A DNA stretch of 25,538 nt from Lachnospiraceae bacterium UBA5895 (lineage in GTDB: Bacteria > Bacillota > Clostridia > Lachnospirales > Lachnospiraceae). Below are positions 1 through 7,085 of the stretch, one piece after another. A program made the translations under genes and the position numbers. The notes under the pieces are model-generated. The model was given only the letters and a program-made list of their open reading frames with translations. It did no database searches and was not told the DNA's origin. Where the stretch lies: assembly GCA_002431915.1 (NCBI GenBank), contig DJEP01000082.1, positions 1 through 25,538 on the forward strand. Direction: 5' to 3'. Position 1 is the first letter of the stretch; every line of letters starts with the position of its first letter.

Positions 1-986
1 CCGGTGTAGATAGGAAGGAACTTAACATCTTCAGCTTTAACGGTGTTACCGTCTACGCCGGAGATCTGTCCCCATGCCCAGTTACCATTCTGTACCATTG
101 CTGCCTGACCCAGAGCAAACTCAGCCATGGAATCGTCTACAGACTTGCTTCCCAGCAGTCCGGGTGCTGTGCAGGAGTTGTTGATGTACAGATCGAAAAT
201 GTTCTTGAAGTTATCGGAATAGGTGAACTCCAGGTTATCGGTATCAGTGATACCCTTGTCTCTATACTCATAATATACAGGGATGTTAGCCAGATGGGTC
301 TGCCATCTCCAGTCTTCACCGGGCATCAGGGAAGTGGAAGCGAATACGCCTTCGATACCCAAATCATCCTTCTTAGCCTGCATATCTTCTACAACCTCTT
401 TTAACTTAGCGAAGTTGTTGATCTCATCCATGCTTGCTGCCTTAGCACCGTCCAGTGCGAAGTACTTCTGCATGATAGCGTCATTGTAAATGATGCCGTA
501 ACCCTCTACTACGTAAGGGATTCCGTATACACCACCGTCTTCGCCGGTGATTGCCAGGCTCTTATCCATCAGCCAGCTGTACAGGTCGGTATCTTTCAGA
601 TCTGCACAGTAGTCTTTCCAGTTCTTGTAACCGATAGGTCCGTTAATCTGGAACAGGGTGGGTGCCTCGGTGTTAGCGATCTCAGACATCAGTGTCTGCT
701 CGTAAGTACCACTTGCTGCGGTTACAACCTTTACAGGAACACCGGTTGCCTCGGTATATTCCTTAGCCAGTGTCTGCCATACTTCATCAACTTCAGGCTT
801 GAAGTTCAGGTAGTATACAGAGCCCGCTGCCTCTGCGGTCTTCTCTACTGCTTCGGTGGTTGCTGCATCCGTCTTGTTGTCGGTAGCAGGGGTGGTTGCT
901 GCTGCATTGTCGGAGCTGCCGCAGCCGGTCAGCATGGAAGCTGCCATTACTGCACAAAGTAATACGCTTGCCAGTTTCTTCTTCAT
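1..986 (-). CDS. Sugar ABC transporter substrate-binding lipoprotein (maltose/maltodextrin type), 3' end outside window
   Basis: Extracellular solute-binding protein that would capture a sugar, probably maltodextrin, at the cell surface and hand it to ABC permeases. About 328 codons are visible; the C-terminus runs off the left edge. The start ATG at 986 follows GGAGAGG with good spacing. Residues 1-22 form a lipoprotein signal peptide (MKKKLASVLL..., lipobox LTGC with Cys22), followed by a low-complexity Ala/Thr linker typical of surface lipoproteins. Later stretches such as NTEAPTLFQINGP and GEDGGVYGIPYVVEGYGI match the MalE-like family 1 binding-protein pattern. The permease genes would be expected beyond the edge. 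It has its own promoter with LacI-type operator sequence downstream of it, and glgP plus a lacI gene lie nearby, which supports maltodextrin as ligand; substrate is inference. Confidence 0.88.
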   Translation of the reverse strand, partial: MKKKLASVLLCAVMAASMLTGCGSSDNAAATTPATDNKTDAATTEAVEKTAEAAGSVYYLNFKPEVDEVWQTLAKEYTEATGVPVKVVTAASGTYEQTLMSEIANTEAPTLFQINGPIGYKNWKDYCADLKDTDLYSWLMDKSLAITGEDGGVYGIPYVVEGYGIIYNDAIMQKYFALDGAKAASMDEINNFAKLKEVVEDMQAKKDDLGIEGVFASTSLMPGEDWRWQTHLANIPVYYEYRDKGITDTDNLEFTYSDNFKNIFDLYINNSCTAPGLLGSKSVDDSMAEFALGQAAMVQNGNWAWGQISGVDGNTVKAEDVKFLPIYT

Positions 987-1056
987 ATTTTACCTCTCCT
1001 TTTTGTTTGGAACGGGGAACCCTTCATGATTCTTGCTATACCCCCGTTGATTTTTT

Positions 1057-1092
1057 GGAAACGGTGTCGGTATTGTTACCGGTAACGTTTCC
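1057..1092. promoter_or_regulatory. LacI-family operator cluster downstream of the binding-protein promoter
   Basis: A perfect 12-bp palindrome GTTACCGGTAAC (1075-1086) is flanked by the inverted pair GGAAACG (1057-1063) and CGTTTCC (1086-1092). On the minus strand the right half also reads GGAAACGTTACC, a near-palindrome with the central CG usual for LacI-family sites. It lies roughly 8-43 nt downstream of the predicted transcription start, where a bound repressor would block elongation or clearance. The LacI-family protein encoded at 7086-8075 is a plausible ligand-responsive partner, but CcpA or another LacI-type protein is not excluded. Confidence 0.65.
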
Positions 1093-1106
1093 GTTGCTGT
1101 GATTAG

Positions 1107-1135
1107 AAGATAGCACATTCACGAAAAGTGTGCAA
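1107..1135 (-). promoter_or_regulatory. Sigma-A promoter of the binding-protein gene
   Basis: Minus-strand -35 TTGCAC (1135-1130), 17-nt spacer, -10 TATCTT (1112-1107) preceded by TGC (extended -10). The start would be near 1100, giving a leader of about 110 nt that contains the operator cluster. Confidence 0.65.
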
Positions 1136-1220
1136 GAGGTTTTCTGTAAATCTTTGGAAGTTTGTATATTGTTATTAAAATCAGATGGCTGTTTTTGTCT
1201 GTTTTCACCAAATATTTTTA

Positions 1221-1260
1221 CACGAAAATCCCCTGGGATCGTCACGACCTCAGGGGATTG
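1221..1260 (-). terminator. Intrinsic terminator after the beta-glucuronidase gene
   Basis: Nine-bp stem AATCCCCTG / CAGGGGATT (1227-1235 with 1251-1259) with further pairing inside the loop, followed on the minus strand by a short U tract (TTTT). It starts 7 nt after the GH2 stop codon and closes the esterase-glucuronidase operon. Confidence 0.75.
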
Positions 1261-1266
1261 GAAATA

Positions 1267-3000
1267 TTATTTTTCTGTTGTCCAGTACTTGTGGAACATC
1301 TCCGTTACTGTATCATATCCTTCTTTGGGTCTGCGGTATTCATCCACGACACCTTTATTGTTATGACAGCGGGCTCTGGTGGGGAACCACTCTTCCTCCG
1401 TCACGCGGCAGTCGGCAAACTGCCATACAAATAATCCGCTGATATCGGGATGTGTCATGTAAGTCTCCAGATTCTCTCTGAGAATATCGCACTGCCTCTC
1501 TTCGCTCCATTTGCAGCGTGACCGGTCACGGTAACCATACAATGCGGCAGCACCCACTTCGCTGACGATCACCGGTTTGTTCGCGCCTCCTGCCTTACGG
1601 ATCCACTCCAGCTCTTCCTCATTGCGCTTCTTGGGATCTACATCCTGATACCAGCCGGAATACATGTTGAAGGACACCACATCCGGCAGATCCAGGCAGA
1701 TGTCCGTGAAATGTCTGCAGGTGGCGCTGGTCGTAGGACGACTCTGATCCAGGCTTTGGATATGTTCGTACTGTCTGCGGTATATCTCTCTGCCTTCTTC
1801 CGTCTCACTGGCACATTCATTCAGAATTCCCCAGATAAAAATAGACGGATGATTATAATGATTGTCTATCATTTCCTGAATGCAGTCTTCACACTGCTGT
1901 TCAAAGTGAGGATTCTGCATCCGTTCCAGTCCGAAGCCTCTCGCATGGTTTTCCTCCCACACGAACATTCCTCTCTCATCACACAGATCCATGAAACGCT
2001 CATCATTCGGATAGTGGCAGGTACGGACCGCATTGGCTCCCGCCGCCTCCATCAGATCCATATCCTGCACCATGAGCTGCAGCGGAATCGCACAACCGAC
2101 CGTGGCATAATCTTCATGGCGGTTAAAGCCTTTTACATATAACGGTTGTCCATTGAAGAGAATATGCTTTCCCTCTACGGCAACCGTCCTGAAACCCACA
2201 CGATCGATCAGATCATCGGTCACCGCTCCGTCAACCTTCAGCAGCGTTGTCAGATAATACAGCTGTGGATTCTCATGAGACCAGGGAGTTATATCGGAAA
2301 ATTGTGTTGTAGTATAAGTATATCTGTATTCGCTGCCGGCTTCGATCTGCAGCTTTTCCGATTTCTGTATATTGATTGCTGCCTGTCCGCAGCTTCCTGC
2401 TGTGACGTCATTTTCCGTGCTCAGATACTGCTCCAGTTCACATATGACACTTTTGTCAGAACAGTTCCCCACGCGGATTTCTACTGTTGCCTGCCAATGC
2501 CCATCCACATATTCCGGCGTAAAATGCACCTGTTTCAGGTAGGCATCCGGTACCGTCTCCATGACAACCGGTCGGGTAATGCCTCCGTAGGTATAATAAT
2601 CGTTGGGAACATGCAACGCCGAATGTTCTCCGAAGGTGTTGTCCACCCAGACACGGATCTCATGCATTCCTGCCTTTACCTTCGGAATCACGACCGAAAA
2701 CGGGGTGAACGCATTGTAATGATGCGCCACCTTTTCTCCGTCCCAATATACATCTCCCGTGTGGCTGACCCCCTTAAATTCCAGTCTGACATTTCCGTCA
2801 TTTTTGATCATAACCTTGCGGTGGTAGACCGCATGTCCGCGAAAATCCAGGAATTGCGGGTGCTGTTCAAAGCAGCCCGGCACCGGCATGGTGTATTCCC
2901 CGGGCAATGCCTGTCCTTCTGCGTTCTCCATGGTGACGCGCCACATGCCGTCCAGCTCCTGTACTTCTCTGATATAATGTGTGTCAAATAAGCGAATCAT
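1267..3000 (-). CDS. GH2 beta-glucuronidase-like glycosidase, cytoplasmic
   Basis: Retaining glycoside hydrolase family 2 enzyme expected to remove beta-linked glucuronic acid from imported conjugates or oligosaccharides. The 577-residue protein has the sugar-binding jelly roll, immunoglobulin-like domain and TIM barrel in order, and no signal peptide. In the barrel are NRHED (about 294-297), the acid/base in ILNEC (Glu395) and the nucleophile in IVSEVG (Glu481). Near the C-terminus HNNKG (Asn547-x-Lys549) lines up with the N-x-K motif that reads the glucuronate carboxylate in E. coli UidA, which favours glucuronidase over galactosidase. The segment after HYPNDERFMDLCDERG is short, as in 'no loop' gut enzymes. 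ATG at 3000 is chosen because it overlaps the upstream stop (ATGA) and follows AGGAG; an in-frame ATG at 3042 lies inside the upstream gene. Activity is inferred from motifs, not proven. Confidence 0.85.
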   Translation of the reverse strand: MIRLFDTHYIREVQELDGMWRVTMENAEGQALPGEYTMPVPGCFEQHPQFLDFRGHAVYHRKVMIKNDGNVRLEFKGVSHTGDVYWDGEKVAHHYNAFTPFSVVIPKVKAGMHEIRVWVDNTFGEHSALHVPNDYYTYGGITRPVVMETVPDAYLKQVHFTPEYVDGHWQATVEIRVGNCSDKSVICELEQYLSTENDVTAGSCGQAAINIQKSEKLQIEAGSEYRYTYTTTQFSDITPWSHENPQLYYLTTLLKVDGAVTDDLIDRVGFRTVAVEGKHILFNGQPLYVKGFNRHEDYATVGCAIPLQLMVQDMDLMEAAGANAVRTCHYPNDERFMDLCDERGMFVWEENHARGFGLERMQNPHFEQQCEDCIQEMIDNHYNHPSIFIWGILNECASETEEGREIYRRQYEHIQSLDQSRPTTSATCRHFTDICLDLPDVVSFNMYSGWYQDVDPKKRNEEELEWIRKAGGANKPVIVSEVGAAALYGYRDRSRCKWSEERQCDILRENLETYMTHPDISGLFVWQFADCRVTEEEWFPTRARCHNNKGVVDEYRRPKEGYDTVTEMFHKYWTTEK

Positions 3001-4001
3001 GATTGGTGCTCCTCTCTGTACTCCTTCATTACTCTGCTCCACCGCTCTGCGATTTGTTGCTGTCCCTGCACGCTGGGATGCACCAGATCCGCCGAGATGA
3101 AACAGGGATTATTGAGGATCTGCAATCCATCAGTGTAGATCAATCGCTCCGCTGCATACTTCCGCACGATATGGCGCATATCTTCCGCACGTTCCTGGTC
3201 CATATCGTTAAAACCGAAAATGGAGGTGGCAAATACCGGTCTGGAATCTGCTGCCAGGATCTGCGTAAAGCGGTCGATTCTTTTCTCAAACTCCTCTATC
3301 GTAATTCCTTTTCGTCGCTCTACCGCATTGACTCCCATCTCCACGGAAGCAAAGCTCCAGTCCTTACGAGAGACAATGTATTCCGCCATTTTCTCCTCCA
3401 TCAGGGCTCTGCCCGCAAATCCGAGATTCAGATAATCGCATCCAAGCAGCTGTGAGATCCGGAATACATAGGAATCCGGCTGGATCAGTCCGAGACTTCC
3501 GTGTGTGATAGACGAACCGTACGCAAGATAGGTCTCCTGCGGAAGCTGCTTCGGCTTCGGCGGTTCCACTGCTCCTTCGACGCCTACATAATAACAGGGA
3601 ACGTAGGGCAGCACGATTCTGACAACCTCCGGTGCAAACGGCAGATGCTGCTTTTTCGTAAGTTCCCGCAGGGTGTTCATTTTCCGCTCTTCCGGATATT
3701 CTATATGTATTCTGGTCTTGGTCTCATAGATATTCTTGGAAGACTGGTCCCATCCGCCCTGAAAAGAGCCAAAGAAGATATGTGCCGTCGCGCTTTCCGG
3801 AACCATATCCGCCCGCAGAATAATGTCTGCGGAGCCCTCCGGCATCGTAAAACGAAGTTCTACTCCGGTGGCAAAGATGTTTTCCCGGATTCCCTCACTG
3901 ATTTCATCCCGGATCTCTCTGCGGATCCGCCGCAGCAGATATCCTTTTTCTGTTTGTTCCAGTTCTTCCACGTTATGAAACACTATGTTGTCAAATTCCA
4001 T
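2997..4001 (-). CDS. SGNH/GDSL-family esterase, partner of the glucuronidase
   Basis: Predicted ester hydrolase, probably removing acetyl or similar groups from the sugar substrate so that the coupled GH2 enzyme can act. In the 334-residue protein the four SGNH blocks are visible: AYGSSITHG (catalytic Ser near 164), LGFAG (Gly near 197), MGVNAV (Asn near 225) and ADLVHP (Asp305 and His308). The first 150 residues form a separate, probably beta-sandwich domain. No signal peptide is seen, so it is likely cytoplasmic. ATG at 4001 follows AAGGAG with ideal spacing; upstream in-frame ATGs at 4025 and 4037 lack ribosome binding sites. Its stop overlaps the GH2 start by 4 nt. The exact acyl group is unknown. 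Confidence 0.82.
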   Translation of the reverse strand: MEFDNIVFHNVEELEQTEKGYLLRRIRREIRDEISEGIRENIFATGVELRFTMPEGSADIILRADMVPESATAHIFFGSFQGGWDQSSKNIYETKTRIHIEYPEERKMNTLRELTKKQHLPFAPEVVRIVLPYVPCYYVGVEGAVEPPKPKQLPQETYLAYGSSITHGSLGLIQPDSYVFRISQLLGCDYLNLGFAGRALMEEKMAEYIVSRKDWSFASVEMGVNAVERRKGITIEEFEKRIDRFTQILAADSRPVFATSIFGFNDMDQERAEDMRHIVRKYAAERLIYTDGLQILNNPCFISADLVHPSVQGQQQIAERWSRVMKEYREEHQS

Positions 4002-4106
4002 CGGTTGCGCTCCTTTTTTGATCATGTATGTATACACTGTATCGCTGATATTCCTTTTTCCGCAATATGAATTATGGATTTTATAAATGGAAAGTTAGTA
4101 AAGAAT

Positions 4107-4139
4107 CGCGTAGCCCACATTAGGGCTACGCGCGTTTTT
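4107..4139 (+). terminator. Perfect GC-rich hairpin with T tract on the plus strand (terminator-like)
   Basis: Ten-bp perfect stem CGCGTAGCCC / GGGCTACGCG (4107-4116 with 4123-4132), 6-nt loop, then CG and TTTTT on the plus strand. It looks like a Rho-independent terminator reading rightward, yet no plus-strand gene lies to its left. On the minus strand the tract after the stem is ATTCTTT, so it may be bidirectional or part of the structured element at 4107-4481. Confidence 0.6.
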
Positions 4140-4171
4140 AAGTAAGCCATAGGTACAGTTGGCTTACTTAA
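4138..4171. repeat. Perfect 12-bp inverted repeat (hairpin) in intergenic element
   Basis: TTAAGTAAGCCA (4138-4149) and TGGCTTACTTAA (4160-4171) are exact reverse complements around a 10-nt loop. Neither strand has a T tract directly after it. It abuts the hairpin at 4107-4132, and a third small hairpin GAGCA/TGCTC lies at 4192-4205. Confidence 0.75.
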
Positions 4172-4219
4172 CCCTCTTATTTTGAGAAAATGAGCATAGA
4201 TGCTCTTAGCAAGTCATTT

Positions 4220-4427
4220 CATGCCCATTTATTTCTGCAATAAGGGTACGGAGAGCTATATATAGATCCATCATGCCCACTTTTTCGACAATCAAGGACA
4301 CAGTAGACTGGTGCCAGCTTTCGTGTGCCCTTTTCCTTCATAATCGTGGGCATGCGGGATACAAAAGAGTCTTGTTATGCCCTCGGCATCAGAAAAAATA
4401 TAGCCAAGAGAACTTTGAAACGCAGAA
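4220..4427. repeat. Degenerate tandem repeat with 52-nt period, non-coding
   Basis: The core TGCCC occurs at 4222, 4274, 4326 and 4378, three successive spacings of exactly 52 nt. The first two copies share CATGCCCA followed by a T-rich run, CAAT and AAGG; the third keeps TGCCC, TTT, AAT and GG in register; the fourth keeps little beyond ATGCCC. The second half of each unit is not conserved. CATGCCCAC (4272-4280) is also complementary to GTGGGCATG (4346-4354). No good coding frame or ribosome binding site is seen. Together with the hairpins on either side this fills the 500-bp gap between glgP and the esterase gene. Confidence 0.5.
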
Positions 4428-4481
4428 CGCCCATGGCGGATGGAATGTCATGCCGTGATGTTCCATCCGCCATGAGCGTTC
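4425..4481. repeat. Long near-perfect inverted repeat (21-bp arms)
   Basis: Arms 4425-4445 and 4461-4481 are complementary at 20 of 21 positions, around a 15-nt loop; the core of the arm is CCATGGCGGATGGAA. It lies just beyond the glgP terminator. There is no T tract on the plus side and only a short mixed one on the minus side, so it resembles a REP/MITE-like palindrome more than a classic terminator. Confidence 0.7.
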
Positions 4482-4491
4482 GTGGCTTATC

Positions 4492-4520
4492 AAAAACCCC
4501 GGTGCATTCACACCGCGGCT
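4492..4520 (-). terminator. Intrinsic terminator of glgP
   Basis: On the minus strand CGGTG / CACCG closes a 6-nt loop (4500-4515), extended by two further pairs after a mismatch, then TTTTT (4496-4492). It begins about 15 nt after the glgP stop. Confidence 0.65.
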
Positions 4521-4529
4521 GCTTGTCTA

Positions 4530-6800
4530 TTATTTCAATTTCCAGATATCTCTGTTGTACTCTGCGATGGTTCTGTCGGAGGAGAAGAATCCGGCCTTGG
4601 CGATGTTCACCAGCATCATCTTCTTCCACTTCTGCTGATCCTCGTAATCAGCAAATGCCTGATCCTTTACCTTGATATAGTCTTCCAGGTCAAGCAGGGT
4701 CATGAACCAGTCTTTGTTCAGCAGCTCGTTGTACAAACGCTCCAGGTTCTCCTTCTTGCCTACCTTGAGCACTTCCTTGCTGACGATAAAGTCTACGGCC
4801 TCTTTGATGACAGGGCTCTTCTTGTAGTAGTCTTTGGAGACATAATCTGCCTTCTCGTAGTGCTTGATGACCGTGTCGCTGTCCTGACCGAAGATGTAGA
4901 TATTGTCATCACCTACCAGCTCATGGATCTCCACGTTTGCACCGTCACTGGTACCCAGGGTTACGGCACCGTTCAGCATGAACTTCATATTACCGGTTCC
5001 GGACGCTTCCTTGGAAGCCAGAGAGATCTGCTCGGAAATATCGCAGGCGGGAATCAGCTTTTCGGCATAGCTTACGTTGTAGTTCTCTACCATTACCAGT
5101 TTCATGTAAGGGTTCACTTCAGGATCGTTATTGATAATATCAGACATTACCAGCAGGAGATGAATGATATCCTGTGCGATCACATACGCAGGCGCAGCCT
5201 TGGCACCGAAGATAAAGGTCAGCGGGGTAGAAGGCTTCTTGCCGCCCTTGATCTCCAGATATTTGTGAATGATATACAGAGCGTTCATCTGCTGACGCTT
5301 ATACTCATGCAGACGCTTTACCTGAATATCGAAGATGGAATCGGGATTCAGCTCCACGCCTTCCTTCTCCTTGATATAGGATACCAGCTCGGACTTCTTG
5401 GTCCTCTTGATATCATAAATAGTATCCAGTACCGCCTGATCATCCTTGTACTCTAACAGCTTCTGCAGTTCCTCAGCATCCTTCTTGTAGCCATCACCGA
5501 TGGTCTGGGTCAGGAATGCAGCCAGCTCGTGATTACAGGACAGCAGCCATCTGCGGAAAGTAATACCGTTGGTCTTGTTGTTGAATTTCTCGGGGTAAAT
5601 CTTATAAAAATGATTCAGTTCGGTCTGCTCCAGGATTTCGGTATGAATTGCTGCCACACCGTTGACACTGTAGCCATAGTGGATGTCGATGTGTGCCATG
5701 TGCACTCTCTTGTCCTTATCGATGATCTGAACTTTTTCATCTTTATATTTCTTTGCCACACGGTCACTCAGCTCCTTAATGATGGGAACCAGCTGAGGAA
5801 CTACTTTTTCAATATAAGCCAGGGACCACTTCTCCAGAGCTTCTGCCAGGATCGTGTGATTCGTATAAGCGCAGGTGCGGCTTACCACATCAATAGCTTC
5901 GTCCATGGTGAAGCCTTCCTCAGTGGTGAGGATACGGATCAGCTCAGGGATAACCATGGTGGGATGGGTATCATTGATCTGAATTGCCACATGCTCCGGC
6001 AGAGTATGCAGATCATAGCCTTTTTCCTTTACTTCCTTCAGAATCAGCTGGGCACCGTTGCATACCATAAAGTATTCCTGATAAATACGTAACAGGTTGC
6101 CTGCCTCATCGGAATCATCGGGATACAGGAACAAGGTCAGGTTCTTCTCGATCGCTTCCTTATCGAAAGTGATGCCCTTCTTTACCAGACTCTCGTCTAC
6201 GGTCTCGATATCAAATAAATGCAGCTTGTTCAGGCCGTTCTCATAGCCTACGACATCAATGTCATAGAGTACGGAAGTCACCTTGCGGTCGCCGAAAGCC
6301 ACTTCGAATTTTGTACCGGTATTATTCAGCCAGGAATCCTTCTGGATCCAGTCATTCTTCTCAGCCATCTGCAGATGATCCCTGAATACCTGCTTGAACA
6401 GACCGAAGTGATAGTTCAGACCGATACCGTCTCCGGGAAGTCCCAGAGTAGCGATGGAATCCAGAAAGCAGGCTGCCAGTCTTCCAAGACCGCCATTACC
6501 GAGAGAAGGTTCCGGCTCTGCCTCTTCGATGTCAGCGAGGTTCTTGCCGTTTTTCTTCAGGATCTCACTCAGTTCCTCATAAATGCCTAAGTTGATCAGA
6601 TTGTTGGATAACAGCTTACCGATCAGGAATTCCATGGAAATGTAATATACTTTCTTGTCTCCGGTGATTGCGGGAGTCTCTGCCATCTTCTCCTTGGTCA
6701 GCTGCAGTACTCCGGTGTACAGCTGTGCATCGGTGCAGGCACCGATATTTTTTCCATACAGTTTTCCGGTGATCTCATTTAAAGTCTGCTCTAAATTCAT
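4530..6800 (-). CDS. glgP: Glycogen/maltodextrin phosphorylase (GT35)
   Basis: PLP-dependent phosphorylase that releases glucose 1-phosphate from alpha-1,4-glucans in the cytoplasm. At 756 residues it is a little shorter than the approximately 800-residue GlgP/MalP average but complete. Visible signatures are EPSLGNGGLGRLAACFLDS near 97-115, AIQINDTHP near 272-280, QVKRLHEYKRQ near 493-503, and the PLP site EASGTGNMKFMLNG with the Schiff-base Lys606, followed by GTSDGANVEI. ATG at 6800 follows GGAG with 6-nt spacing; in-frame ATGs at 6812 and 6860 have no ribosome binding site. It is transcribed behind a lacI-type gene but has its own promoter at 7018-7046 overlapped by an operator, and a leader of about 210 nt. 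Glycogen versus maltodextrin preference cannot be decided here; the neighbouring maltodextrin-type binding protein favours maltodextrin. Confidence 0.96.
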   Translation of the reverse strand: MNLEQTLNEITGKLYGKNIGACTDAQLYTGVLQLTKEKMAETPAITGDKKVYYISMEFLIGKLLSNNLINLGIYEELSEILKKNGKNLADIEEAEPEPSLGNGGLGRLAACFLDSIATLGLPGDGIGLNYHFGLFKQVFRDHLQMAEKNDWIQKDSWLNNTGTKFEVAFGDRKVTSVLYDIDVVGYENGLNKLHLFDIETVDESLVKKGITFDKEAIEKNLTLFLYPDDSDEAGNLLRIYQEYFMVCNGAQLILKEVKEKGYDLHTLPEHVAIQINDTHPTMVIPELIRILTTEEGFTMDEAIDVVSRTCAYTNHTILAEALEKWSLAYIEKVVPQLVPIIKELSDRVAKKYKDEKVQIIDKDKRVHMAHIDIHYGYSVNGVAAIHTEILEQTELNHFYKIYPEKFNNKTNGITFRRWLLSCNHELAAFLTQTIGDGYKKDAEELQKLLEYKDDQAVLDTIYDIKRTKKSELVSYIKEKEGVELNPDSIFDIQVKRLHEYKRQQMNALYIIHKYLEIKGGKKPSTPLTFIFGAKAAPAYVIAQDIIHLLLVMSDIINNDPEVNPYMKLVMVENYNVSYAEKLIPACDISEQISLASKEASGTGNMKFMLNGAVTLGTSDGANVEIHELVGDDNIYIFGQDSDTVIKHYEKADYVSKDYYKKSPVIKEAVDFIVSKEVLKVGKKENLERLYNELLNKDWFMTLLDLEDYIKVKDQAFADYEDQQKWKKMMLVNIAKAGFFSSDRTIAEYNRDIWKLK

Positions 6801-6885
6801 TTCAAACTCCATTCTGCACGATAATTTTATTTTTACACAAATGAATGTACCGTGCCGCACTCATTTTTCATATTGTTTTTCTTTG

Positions 6886-6975
6886 TCTGGGTACTATACT
6901 TACTCTTTGGTATCCATACCCTCATCTCAACTGGGCTCTGGGTATTTTCCTGCCTTTCCGGCTCTCCATACCCTC
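6886..6975 (-). promoter_or_regulatory. Candidate structured RNA: tandem motif in the glgP leader
   Basis: The leader between the predicted start near 7011 and the ATG at 6800 carries two copies of one motif on the minus strand. Each opens with GAGGGTATGGA (6975-6965 and 6923-6913) and closes with TACCCAGA (6944-6937 and 6893-6886), so GGGUA pairs with UACCC. Inner stems differ in sequence: GCC/GGC around GGAAA in copy 1, AUAC/GUAU in copy 2. In copy 2 the opening strand can instead pair locally, GGUA with UACC. This is the arrangement of a tandem riboswitch or other cis-regulatory RNA, but I do not recognise a known class and no anti-Shine-Dalgarno platform is obvious. Confidence 0.45.
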
Positions 6976-7017
6976 GTAATGCTAAGATTTTGTGTATGTT
7001 GTTGTCTTACAATACAC

Positions 7018-7046
7018 AGAATAGCATGAGAAAACGTTTTCCGCAA
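7018..7046 (-). promoter_or_regulatory. glgP promoter with LacI-type operator in its spacer
   Basis: Minus-strand -35 TTGCGG (7046-7041), 17-nt spacer, -10 TATTCT (7023-7018) with extended TGC. The spacer contains the perfect palindrome GAAAACGTTTTC (7030-7041), a LacI-family site with central CG. A protein bound here would directly exclude RNA polymerase. The site resembles the operator near 1080, and the adjacent lacI gene is the natural candidate regulator. Confidence 0.72.
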
Positions 7047-7085
7047 GTCTTTCTTTTACCTTCCAGATTTTTTGTGCAAAATAGC

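Noticed and set aside
2146..2991. Plus-strand open frame of 281 codons
   Set aside because: Antisense to the glucuronidase-like gene; cysteine-, histidine- and isoleucine-rich low-likelihood protein without motifs.
4032..4042. ATACACTGTAT palindrome upstream of the esterase gene as a GntR-type operator
   Set aside because: Eleven AT-rich bases can arise by chance, no regulator is encoded nearby for it, and the promoter there is not clear.
4220..4427. CRISPR array
   Set aside because: Although repeat-like blocks alternate with variable sequence, the blocks are far too degenerate and only four units exist; no cas gene is near.
4273..4675. Small open frames within the hairpin-rich intergenic region
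   Set aside because: No ribosome binding sites, frames are interrupted by the inverted repeats, and the sequence is better explained as non-coding repeats.
4482..5456. Plus-strand open frame of 324 codons
   Set aside because: It lies antisense to glgP, has no recognisable domain or ribosome binding site, and its composition is what the reverse complement of a biased gene gives.
6901..6969. Leader peptides in the glgP leader (ATG at 6969 giving 15 codons, ATG at 6917 giving 5 codons)
   Set aside because: The purine-rich GAGGG is one base from each ATG, too close for initiation, and the codons show no regulatory run; the repeat is better explained as RNA structure.
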